Below, one piece after another: positions 1 through 6,119 of a stretch of DNA of 10,182 nt; the stretch's first letter is position 1, and each line of letters starts with the position of its first letter. A program made the position numbers and the translations under genes. The notes below the pieces were generated by a model. The model saw only the letters and a list, made by a program, of their open reading frames with translations. It had not been told where the DNA came from and searched no databases. This DNA is from an uncultured Clostridium sp. (GTDB lineage Bacteria > Bacillota > Clostridia > Lachnospirales > Lachnospiraceae): positions 1 to 10,182 of the forward strand of contig CATWBR010000138.1 in assembly GCA_958349075.1 (NCBI GenBank), written 5' to 3'.

Positions 1-90
1 ATATTGGAATATGAAATTATACCAGGAAGGTATTTTTGTCCTCAAGGGGCAGAGTCTTTTCTGGTATTTTTTTCTGGAAAATTATTTTAA
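1..90 (+). other. Left-edge segment, no gene assigned
   Basis: The AT-rich start of the window is open in two + frames (frame 1 to a TAA at 88-90, frame 2 to a TGA at 95-97), so the tail of an upstream gene cannot be ruled out. Neither reading resembles a family I recognise. The terminator-like hairpin at 19-73 overlaps both and argues that this is a non-coding leader or 3' end. Confidence 0.3.
19..73 (+). terminator. Terminator-like hairpin upstream of the transporter operon
   Basis: Bases 19-30 can pair with 56-67 to give a 12-bp stem with two G-U pairs, followed at once by a run of seven T (67-73). This is the layout of an intrinsic terminator reading on the + strand. The 25-base loop is larger than usual. 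The 5' arm also contains ATACC (19-23), which can instead pair with GGTAT at 29-33, a second copy of the GGTAT at 63-67, so two exclusive folds are possible. It could end an upstream gene off the left edge, or act as an attenuator in the leader of the operon. The sequence alone does not decide. Confidence 0.5.
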
Positions 91-111
91 CAATTGAGTT
101 TTTTCAAATTG
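91..111. promoter_or_regulatory. Imperfect dyad just before the binding-protein gene, possible operator
   Basis: CAATTGA (91-97) and TCAAATTG (104-111) form an imperfect inverted repeat around a T-rich centre. T95 and A107 fit the T-N11-A pattern of LysR-type regulator sites, and a LysR-type gene lies at the end of the same operon. The dyad sits between the T-run of the upstream hairpin and the ribosome site of the first gene. AT-rich DNA yields such dyads often, and no convincing -35/-10 pair could be placed, so this is a weak candidate. Confidence 0.2.
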
Positions 112-136
112 AAACGGATTGAAAGGGGAAAAGGTA

Positions 137-1783
137 ATGAAAAAAATAAAGATTACTGCATTTTTTGCTGTTGCTGCCGCGGCAGGGCTGATGCTTACGG
201 GATGCTCCGGTTCTGCGTCAAGCTCCGAAACCGCAGCAGAGACAAATGAGGCCGGAACGCAGGCACAGGAAACGGGAACAGTAGCGGATAAGGATTCCGT
301 CGTGGTGGTGATGACGACGAATTCCGAGCCGGAATCAGGGTTTGACCCAGCATATGGCTGGGGAGCGGGAGAGCATGTCCATGAGCCTCTGATCCAGAGC
401 ACCCTCACCGTGACCACACCGGAGCTGGGGATTGGGTACGACCTTGCAACTTCCATGGAGGCCTCGGACGACGGAATGACATGGACCGTCACCATCCGCG
501 ACGATGTGAAATTTACGGATGGGGAGCCTCTGACGGCGGAGGACGTTGCATTCACCTATAATACACTTAAGAAAACGAGTTCCGTCAACGATTTTACCAT
601 GCTTGAGAGCGCCGAGGCGGTGGATGGGACTACGGTTGCCTTCCATATGGAACGTCCATATTCCATCTGGCCTTACACGATGGCCATTACGGGAATTGTG
701 CCGGAACATGCCTACGGTTCCGATTACGGAAGTAATCCGATTGGTTCAGGACGGTATATCCTTAAACAGTGGGACAGAGGGCAGCAGGTCATTCTGGAGG
801 CCAATCCGGATTACTATGGGGAGGCGCCTAAGATGAAACAGGTGACCGTCCTTTTTATGGATGAGGACGCCGCCTTTGCAGCAGTGAAAGCGGGACAGGT
901 TGATCTGGCCTACACAGCCGCTTCCTACACCGATCAGGAGACGGCGGGATATAACCTGCTTTCCTGCGAGACGGTTGACAACAGAGGTTTCAATCTTCCG
1001 GCAATACCGAAGACGGAGATAGACGGCCTTACGGTCGGTAATGATTTTACTGCCGATGTAAGGGTCCGCAGGGCAATCAACCTGGCAATCGACAGGGAAG
1101 AGATGATAGGAAACGTTTTAAACGGATATGGCAGCCCGGCGTTCAGCGTCTGCGACAAGATGCCATGGTACAACGGTGATGCACAGATTTCATACGATCC
1201 AGAAGCGGCGGCAAAGCTGCTGGATGAAGCGGGATGGGTGACAGGCGCGGACGGAATCAGGGAGAAGGATGGAGTGAAAGCGGAGATTGAATTTATCTAT
1301 CCGGCGGATGATTCTGTCAGACAGGCCCTGGCGGCGGATACGGCCAACCAGTTAAAAGAGTTGGGCATTAATGCCGCCTCACGGGGGACAGGCTGGGATA
1401 CGGCCTATGATGAGGCACAGTCACAGCCGCTTTTGTGGGGATGGGGAGCTCATACTCCGATGGAACTCTACAATATATACCACACGATGAAAGATACGGG
1501 ACTTGCATCTTACTCACCCTATGCCAATGAGACGGTTGACGGGTACATGGATGAGGCTCTGGCAAGCACGGATCTGGAAGGTTCCCTGGAACTCTGGAAA
1601 AAAGCACAGTGGGACGGAACCACAGGCATTACACAGGAGGGGGATATTCCGTGGATCTGGCTTGTGAATATCGATCATCTTTACTGGGAGAGGGACGGCC
1701 TTCATGTGGCCGAGCAGAAACTCCACCCCCACGGCCACGGCTGGTCTATCGTAAACAATGTGGATCAGTGGAGCTGGGAATAA
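137..1783 (+). CDS. Substrate-binding lipoprotein of a nickel/peptide-type ABC importer (SBP family 5)
   Basis: This 548-residue lipoprotein captures the substrate outside the membrane and hands it to the permeases encoded next. The N-terminus has lysines, a hydrophobic stretch and a lipobox LTGC, so Cys23 should be lipidated. A Ser/Ala/Thr/Glu-rich linker follows to about residue 50. The body reads as peptide/nickel binding family 5 (DppA/OppA/NikA type), including SGFDPAYGWG near 67-76 and VRRAINLAIDREEM in the middle. ATG 137 is chosen over in-frame TTG 119 because AGGGGAA (124-130) sits at a good distance and the signal peptide then starts MKKIKI. Histidines cluster at GEHVHEP (78-84) and HPHGHGW (530-536), which could be metal ligands. 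Family membership is certain. Nickel as substrate is inferred from the larBCE genes downstream; an oligopeptide or a metal chelate is possible. Confidence 0.9.
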   Translation: MKKIKITAFFAVAAAAGLMLTGCSGSASSSETAAETNEAGTQAQETGTVADKDSVVVVMTTNSEPESGFDPAYGWGAGEHVHEPLIQSTLTVTTPELGIGYDLATSMEASDDGMTWTVTIRDDVKFTDGEPLTAEDVAFTYNTLKKTSSVNDFTMLESAEAVDGTTVAFHMERPYSIWPYTMAITGIVPEHAYGSDYGSNPIGSGRYILKQWDRGQQVILEANPDYYGEAPKMKQVTVLFMDEDAAFAAVKAGQVDLAYTAASYTDQETAGYNLLSCETVDNRGFNLPAIPKTEIDGLTVGNDFTADVRVRRAINLAIDREEMIGNVLNGYGSPAFSVCDKMPWYNGDAQISYDPEAAAKLLDEAGWVTGADGIREKDGVKAEIEFIYPADDSVRQALAADTANQLKELGINAASRGTGWDTAYDEAQSQPLLWGWGAHTPMELYNIYHTMKDTGLASYSPYANETVDGYMDEALASTDLEGSLELWKKAQWDGTTGITQEGDIPWIWLVNIDHLYWERDGLHVAEQKLHPHGHGWSIVNNVDQWSWE

Positions 1784-1809
1784 AAAATAAAAAACAGTGA
1801 TAAGGCATC

Positions 1810-1900
1810 CATCCCGGTGAGGGAATTCTGAATGGCGATCCGCAGCTTAGCCGGAAACGGCGGCGCGGCAAAACGTCATACAGGATTCCCTGCCGGGATG
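1810..1900 (+). other. Long imperfect hairpin with a GAAA tetraloop between binding-protein and permease genes
   Basis: The 139-base gap between the first two genes holds a nearly continuous hairpin. Bases 1810-1817 pair with 1893-1900 (8 bp). After a small internal loop, 1820-1830 pair with 1881-1891 (11 bp with one G-U). After an A-A mismatch, 1832-1837 pair with 1874-1879 (6 bp), then 1840-1843 pair with 1865-1868. The tip is GCCG-GAAA-CGGC (1850-1861), a GNRA tetraloop. No T-run follows, so it is not a terminator. It ends about 10 bases before the ribosome site of the permease gene. A structure here may protect the upstream message and set a high binding-protein to permease ratio, as REP elements do between malE and malF. 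A structured regulatory RNA or a small mobile repeat is also possible. Confidence 0.6.
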
Positions 1901-1922
1901 AACAGGAAGAGGGAAGAAAACA

Positions 1923-2939
1923 GTGACTGGACGGTATGGTACATTTGTGGCAAAAAGCCTGATACGGATGGTGATACTTTTGCTGGCTGTGAGCGCAGCG
2001 GCCTTTTTTTTGATTTCCATTTCGCCCGTGGATCCGCTGAAAACGAATGTGGGGCAGGCGGCGCTCGGCTCCATGTCGGAGGAACAGATTAAGAGGCTGG
2101 AAGAATACTGGGGTGTAGCGGTACCGGCCGGCGAGCGGTTTGCAAACTGGTTTTCCGGCATCTGCCGCGGCGACTTCGGCACCTCCCTGCTCTACCGCAG
2201 ACCGGTTTTAGAGGTCATCGGGGAGAAATTTGCGAATTCCGCCTGGCTGATGGTGTCCGCCTGGATTTTTTCGGGTGTCGCCGGAACGGTCCTCGGCGTT
2301 GTGGCGGGTATGAAAAAGGGAAAGTGGCAGGATAAGGCGGTGACTGCATACTGCATGGTAATCGCCGGCACTCCCGCTTTCTGGCTGGCTCTGGTGCTTC
2401 TTTTAGTCTTTGCCATCCAGTTCCCCATTTTTCCCATCGGTTTCAGTGTTCCTGTGGGAGTTGCCGCATCGGAGGTGACGCTCGGCGACCGGCTCCTCCA
2501 TGCCGCACTGCCCGCGCTGACGCTCGGTTTGACCGGGGTTTCCAATATTGCCATGCACACCAGGAGCAAAATGATAGAGGTTTTAGAGAGCGACTACATT
2601 TTTTATGCCAGGGCCAGAGGAGAGTCTCAGTGGCAGACCGTGAGGCGGCACGGTCTCAGGAATATCCTCCTGCCCGTCATCACGCTTCAGTTTGCTTCCA
2701 TCAGCGAGATATTTGGCGGTTCCGTTCTCGTGGAGCAGGTTTTCTCTTATCCGGGACTCGGGCAGGCGGCTATTACGGCCGGTCTGGGGAGTGATGTGCC
2801 GCTGCTCCTTGGAATCACCCTGATCAGTGCAGCCGTCGTATTCCTCGGTAACTTTACCGCCGACCTGCTCTATTACACCGTAGATCCGAGAATGAAGCGG
2901 GACAGAAAGAGAGCGGCAGGAAAGGGGGAGGTTCTATGA
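1923..2939 (+). CDS. ABC importer permease 1 (NikB/DppB type)
   Basis: This 338-residue inner-membrane protein is one of two permeases forming the transport channel. It has an N-terminal membrane segment (about 14-33), an extracellular region up to about 100, and further segments near 107-130, 143-168, 193-212, 250-268 and 292-315. The cytoplasmic coupling loop that docks on the ATPases is visible at about 228-251 (YARARGESQW onward). The motif VEQVFSYPGLG (270-280) and the C-terminal YYTVDPR (317-323) are hallmarks of the DppB/NikB family. The start is GTG 1923, with a GAGGG element (1909-1913) upstream; the N-terminus then matches the family in length. The stop overlaps the start of the next permease by four bases (ATGA), implying translational coupling. 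Family is certain, substrate inferred from context. Confidence 0.92.
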   Translation: MTGRYGTFVAKSLIRMVILLLAVSAAAFFLISISPVDPLKTNVGQAALGSMSEEQIKRLEEYWGVAVPAGERFANWFSGICRGDFGTSLLYRRPVLEVIGEKFANSAWLMVSAWIFSGVAGTVLGVVAGMKKGKWQDKAVTAYCMVIAGTPAFWLALVLLLVFAIQFPIFPIGFSVPVGVAASEVTLGDRLLHAALPALTLGLTGVSNIAMHTRSKMIEVLESDYIFYARARGESQWQTVRRHGLRNILLPVITLQFASISEIFGGSVLVEQVFSYPGLGQAAITAGLGSDVPLLLGITLISAAVVFLGNFTADLLYYTVDPRMKRDRKRAAGKGEVL

Positions 2940-3754
2940 ATAACAGAAGAGCCAAAACCCTGACCGCTGTTTTCGCCTTTTCCCTGATTCTCCTTCTGGT
3001 TGCGGTTTTTGGGCATCTCTGGGAGAGCGACGCGCTGGTGACGGATTTTTCCAGAAAGAACTTAAAACCGTGCAGTGACTATCTCTTCGGCACCGACTGG
3101 CTGGGGCGGGATATGCTGAAACGGACGGTGGCCGGACTTTCTATGAGTATCCGCCTCGGCGTCGTAACGGCTGCGTCCAGCGCGGTGATTGCCCTGGTTC
3201 TGGGCACGGCCGCCGCGGTGCTGGGAAAGGCGGCCGATATGGCGGTGTCGGGACTGATTGACACGATGATGGGAATCCCCCATATGCTTTTACTGATTCT
3301 GATTTCATTCGCCTGCGGAAAGGGTTTTACAGGAGTGGCCATCGGTATTGCGCTGACTCATTGGCCCTCCCTGGCCAGGCTAATCAGGGCCGAGGTCCTT
3401 CAGCTTAAGGCCAGCCAGTACGTGAAGATTTCGGAACGGCTTGGAATGGGAAGATGGAGGATAGCGGCAGAACATATGGTGCCGCATCTGGTTCCCCAGT
3501 TCCTCACGGGCCTGGTACTCATGTTTCCGCATGCTATCCTGCATGAGGCGTCCATCACCTTTTTGGGCTTTGGCCTTCCGCCGGAGGAACCGGCCATCGG
3601 AATTATTCTTTCAGAGAGTATGAAGTATCTGATCACAGGAAAATGGTGGCTGGCCGTATTTCCGGGAGCGGCCCTGGTGGCGACGGTGCTCATTTTCCAG
3701 GGGCTGGGGCAGAGCATAAGCGGCCTGCTGGATCCGGGAAGCGCACATGAGTAA
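2936..3754 (+). CDS. ABC importer permease 2 (NikC/DppC type)
   Basis: This 272-residue membrane protein should pair with the preceding permease. Residues 8-27 form the first membrane segment. FGTDWLGRDML (51-61) is the classic DppC/NikC motif at the start of the core domain. The ATPase-coupling loop lies at about 160-187 (QYVKISERLGMGRWRIAAEH), and HEASITFLGFGLPP (203-216) is the conserved segment after it. More membrane segments lie near 75-97, 112-126, 132-143, 189-207 and 238-257. Length and motif order are normal for the family. It overlaps the preceding gene by four bases. A 94-base gap separates it from the ATPase gene, which is unusual in such operons and holds a small hairpin and a possible short frame. 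Confidence 0.92.
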   Translation: MNNRRAKTLTAVFAFSLILLLVAVFGHLWESDALVTDFSRKNLKPCSDYLFGTDWLGRDMLKRTVAGLSMSIRLGVVTAASSAVIALVLGTAAAVLGKAADMAVSGLIDTMMGIPHMLLLILISFACGKGFTGVAIGIALTHWPSLARLIRAEVLQLKASQYVKISERLGMGRWRIAAEHMVPHLVPQFLTGLVLMFPHAILHEASITFLGFGLPPEEPAIGIILSESMKYLITGKWWLAVFPGAALVATVLIFQGLGQSISGLLDPGSAHE

Positions 3755-3833
3755 GCCGGGTTACCGGGTGCAGAGCGTGCAAAAGCGTATATCCGGCATG
3801 CTGTTTTTCGCAGGTGCGAACAGTAAACCGTGA
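3747..3833 (+). CDS. Possible 28-residue short frame between permease and ATPase genes
   Basis: ATG 3747 overlaps the last codons of the second permease gene, and the frame reads MSKPGYRVQSVQKRISGMLF to a TGA at 3831-3833. A GGGAAG stretch (3736-3741) lies five bases ahead. The overlap could let ribosomes carry on from the permease gene across the gap. I recognise no family, and a frame this short occurs easily by chance, so this is only a candidate. Confidence 0.15.
   Translation: MSKPGYRVQSVQKRISGMLFFAGANSKP
3801..3823 (+). other. Small hairpin before the first ATPase gene
   Basis: TTCGC (3807-3811) pairs with GCGAA (3816-3820) around an AGGT loop, and CTG (3801-3803) pairs with CAG (3821-3823) across a bulge of T. 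The hairpin lies 25 bases before the ATG at 3849 and has no T-run after it. It could modulate translation or processing of the message between permease and ATPase genes. The stem is short, so its importance is uncertain. Confidence 0.3.
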
Positions 3834-3848
3834 CAGGGAGGAAGTAAT

Positions 3849-4697
3849 ATGCAGAAAGAAACAATACTGGAGGTCCGCGGGCTGGGAATTTCATTTACCC
3901 AGTATGGGAAAGGGCTCAGCCGCCGGACTTTGAAGCCGGTTAAGAATATGAACCTCACTCTGCACGAAGGGGAGATGACGGCGGTTGTGGGAGCCAGCGG
4001 TTCGGGAAAAAGCCTGCTGGCCCATGCCATTCTCGGTATCATGCCCTACAACTGCCTGGTTTCCGGGGAAATCCTGTACAAAGGGGAACCACTCACCGGG
4101 AAGCGGTTGGAAGCACTTCGTGGAAGTGAGATTGCCCTGGTACCCCAGGGAGTTTCCTATCTGGATCCTCTGATGAGAGTGGGAGAACAGATAAGAAAAG
4201 GAAAAAAAGACGGCGTTTCGAGGGAAAGATGCAGGAATCTGCTTTTGCGTTTCGGCCTGGATGAGACGGCGGAGGAACTCTATCCCTTTGAATTGTCGGG
4301 AGGAATGGCAAGGCGCGTGCTGATAGCGTCAGCCCTGATGGAGAATCCGCGCCTGGTGATAGCGGACGAACCGACCCCCGGCCTGGAGCTGAATACGGCC
4401 AGGCGTGTCATGGGGCATTTCAGGGAGATTGCCGGTGAGGGCGCCGCTGTCCTGTTTATTACCCATGATCTGGAACTGGCACTGGAAACGGCAGACCGAA
4501 TTATGGTATTCTATGAGGGAGAGATTATAGATGAGGTAACGCCGGAGGATTTTAACAGCCCGGAGAAGCTCGCACATCCCTATACAAAGGCGCTCTACTA
4601 CGCCATGCCGGAACATGGATTTGCGGTTCAGGCACACGCAATTGAAGTACCGGTACAGGGAGCCGGGAAAATGACGCGTTCGGAGGTGAAGCGATGA
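3849..4697 (+). CDS. ABC importer ATPase 1 (NikD/DppD type)
   Basis: This 282-residue ATP-binding protein would power the importer as a heterodimer with the next gene product. Visible motifs in order are Walker A GASGSGKS (48-55), Q-loop Gln100, ABC signature LSGGM (149-153), Walker B LVIADEP (169-175) and H-loop His206. The D-loop region reads PGLE where most relatives have a SALD/DLD-type sequence, so Glu180 stands at the usual aspartate. The C-terminal part includes AHPYTKALYYAMP (about 237-249), the start of the OppD/DppD-type extension. GGGAGG (3836-3841) sits seven bases before ATG 3849. Its TGA overlaps the start of the next gene by four bases. The family call is firm. Confidence 0.92.
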   Translation: MQKETILEVRGLGISFTQYGKGLSRRTLKPVKNMNLTLHEGEMTAVVGASGSGKSLLAHAILGIMPYNCLVSGEILYKGEPLTGKRLEALRGSEIALVPQGVSYLDPLMRVGEQIRKGKKDGVSRERCRNLLLRFGLDETAEELYPFELSGGMARRVLIASALMENPRLVIADEPTPGLELNTARRVMGHFREIAGEGAAVLFITHDLELALETADRIMVFYEGEIIDEVTPEDFNSPEKLAHPYTKALYYAMPEHGFAVQAHAIEVPVQGAGKMTRSEVKR

Positions 4698-5299
4698 AAC
4701 TGGAGGCGAAAGATATCTCATTTTGCTATGATACCGGCAGCCGTCAGATTTTAAACAGGGTGTCCATCTCGGTTGGGAGCGGGGAGCGTGTCGGAATTGC
4801 GGCGCCCAGCGGGTTCGGAAAGACCACGTTCTGCAAAATTCTGGCAGGCTATGAGAGACCGGATTCAGGGCATGTCCTGCTTGACGGAATGGAACTTGGA
4901 AGCTTCAAGGGAAGACTGCCTGTCCAGATGATATGGCAGCATCCGGAGCAGTCGGTAAACCCGCGCTGGAAGATGGCGCATGTTTTAAAGGAGGGGGGAC
5001 GGATTTCTGCGGAATTACTGGATAAACTGGGTATAAAGCAGGAATGGCTTGACCGCTTTCCCTCGGAGCTTTCGGGCGGCGAGCTGCAGCGCTTCTGCAT
5101 CGCAAGGGCTCTCGGCGAGGGCACGGAAATTCTGCTGGCGGATGAGATAACAACGATGCTTGACATGGTGACTCAGAGCGCTATCTGGCATGCACTGATA
5201 GAGGAGACAGAAAAACGGGGAATCGGAATGCTGGTGGTCAGCCATTCCGACAGCCTGACGGACAGAGTCTGCACGAGAAAGATAAGGTTAGTGCAGTAA
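4694..5299 (+). CDS. ABC importer ATPase 2 (NikE/DppF type, short form)
   Basis: This 201-residue ATP-binding protein is the likely partner of the preceding ATPase. Motifs are Walker A APSGFGKT (37-44), with Ala in place of the usual first Gly, Q-loop Gln82, signature LSGGE (126-130), Walker B EILLADE (145-151), D-loop TTMLD (153-157) and H-loop His184. All residues needed for ATP hydrolysis appear present. It ends about 15 residues after the H-loop, so it lacks the C-terminal extension that makes most NikE/DppF proteins about 260-330 residues long. This looks like a natural minimal form, since the stop is clean and larB follows 35 bases later with its own strong ribosome site. ATG 4694 overlaps the previous stop codon. 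Confidence 0.9.
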   Translation: MKLEAKDISFCYDTGSRQILNRVSISVGSGERVGIAAPSGFGKTTFCKILAGYERPDSGHVLLDGMELGSFKGRLPVQMIWQHPEQSVNPRWKMAHVLKEGGRISAELLDKLGIKQEWLDRFPSELSGGELQRFCIARALGEGTEILLADEITTMLDMVTQSAIWHALIEETEKRGIGMLVVSHSDSLTDRVCTRKIRLVQ

Positions 5300-5334
5300 T
5301 GTGTGCGGCGGCACGTTGGATACAGGAGGAATAA

Positions 5335-6099
5335 ATGGACGTAAGAATGATGTTGGAACAGGTGAAGGCGGGAACGCTGTCCACTCCGGAGGCGGAGGAG
5401 ATGTTAAAGAACCTTCCATATGAAGATTTAGGTTATGCAAAGCTGGATCTGCACAGAAAGCTTCGGTCCGGATTTCCGGAGACCGTATTCTGCCAGGGTA
5501 AACCGGATCAGTATCTGGCGGAGATATTTGCCGCATTATACCGTGAGAACGGCGAGGTGATGGGGACAAGGGCCACGGCGGAGCAGTACGGACTGGTCAG
5601 GGAAAAAATTCCTGAGATTGTCTATGACCCTGTATCCCGCGTATTGAAGGCAGAGCCGGAGGGCAAGGTGAGAAAAGGCTGTGTTGCCGTCTGTACGGGG
5701 GGAACGGCCGATATTCCCGTTGCGGAGGAAGCGGCCCAGACGGCGGAATTTTTTGGATGCCGGGTGGACAGAATCTATGATGTCGGCGTTGCCGGGATAC
5801 ACAGGATCCTTTCCAAGCGTGAGCAGATTACAAAGGCGAACTGTGTCATTACCATCGCGGGCATGGAGGGCGCCCTGGGAACCGTTGTGGCCGGGCTGGT
5901 GGAAAATCCGGTTATCGCAGTTCCGACATCGGTCGGCTACGGAGCCAGCTTTCACGGACTGTCGGCACTGCTGACCATGCTCAATTCATGCGCCAACGGC
6001 ATTTCGACGGTCAATATTGACAATGGTTACGGCGCCGGATACCTTGCGGCCCAGATTAACAGGCTGGCGGTCGGGAACGGGCACGAAGACGGGATTTGA
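5335..6099 (+). CDS. larB: LarB, nickel-pincer cofactor biosynthesis (NaAD carboxylase/hydrolase)
   Basis: LarB carries out the first step of nickel-pincer nucleotide synthesis. It carboxylates the pyridinium ring of nicotinic acid adenine dinucleotide and releases AMP, giving pyridinium-3,5-biscarboxylic acid mononucleotide. The 254-residue length is normal. Residues 1-110 form the LarB-specific N-terminal region. Residues 115-250 form the PurE-like (AIR carboxylase) domain, with TGGTADIPVAEEA (121-133), AGMEGALGTVVAGL (175-188) and PTSVGYGASFHGL (197-209). Cys219 in LNSCANGISTVNIDNGYGAG (216-235) matches the position of the catalytic cysteine known as Cys221 in Lactiplantibacillus plantarum LarB. 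AGGAGG lies five to six bases before ATG 5335. The gene is followed directly by larC, and its TGA is 20 bases from the preferred larC start. Confidence 0.95.
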   Translation: MDVRMMLEQVKAGTLSTPEAEEMLKNLPYEDLGYAKLDLHRKLRSGFPETVFCQGKPDQYLAEIFAALYRENGEVMGTRATAEQYGLVREKIPEIVYDPVSRVLKAEPEGKVRKGCVAVCTGGTADIPVAEEAAQTAEFFGCRVDRIYDVGVAGIHRILSKREQITKANCVITIAGMEGALGTVVAGLVENPVIAVPTSVGYGASFHGLSALLTMLNSCANGISTVNIDNGYGAGYLAAQINRLAVGNGHEDGI

Positions 6100-6119
6100 C
6101 AAAGGAAGGATGGAGAACA

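Noticed and set aside
119-136. TTG 119 as the start of the binding protein
   Set aside because: The ribosome site lies after it, and the added residues would precede a normal MKK-type signal peptide.
1801-1922. Cobalamin or molybdenum-cofactor riboswitch in the 139-base gap
   Set aside because: I could not match the conserved core sequences of either class; only the long hairpin is supported.
1832-2092. Small + strand frame (86 codons) across the hairpin and permease start
   Set aside because: Most of it overlaps the permease gene in another frame and it spans the hairpin; the predicted product looks like a random translation.
6096-6119. TTG 6096 as the larC start
   Set aside because: It overlaps the last codons of larB, and ATG 6120 has a well placed ribosome site; the extra eight residues match nothing in the family.
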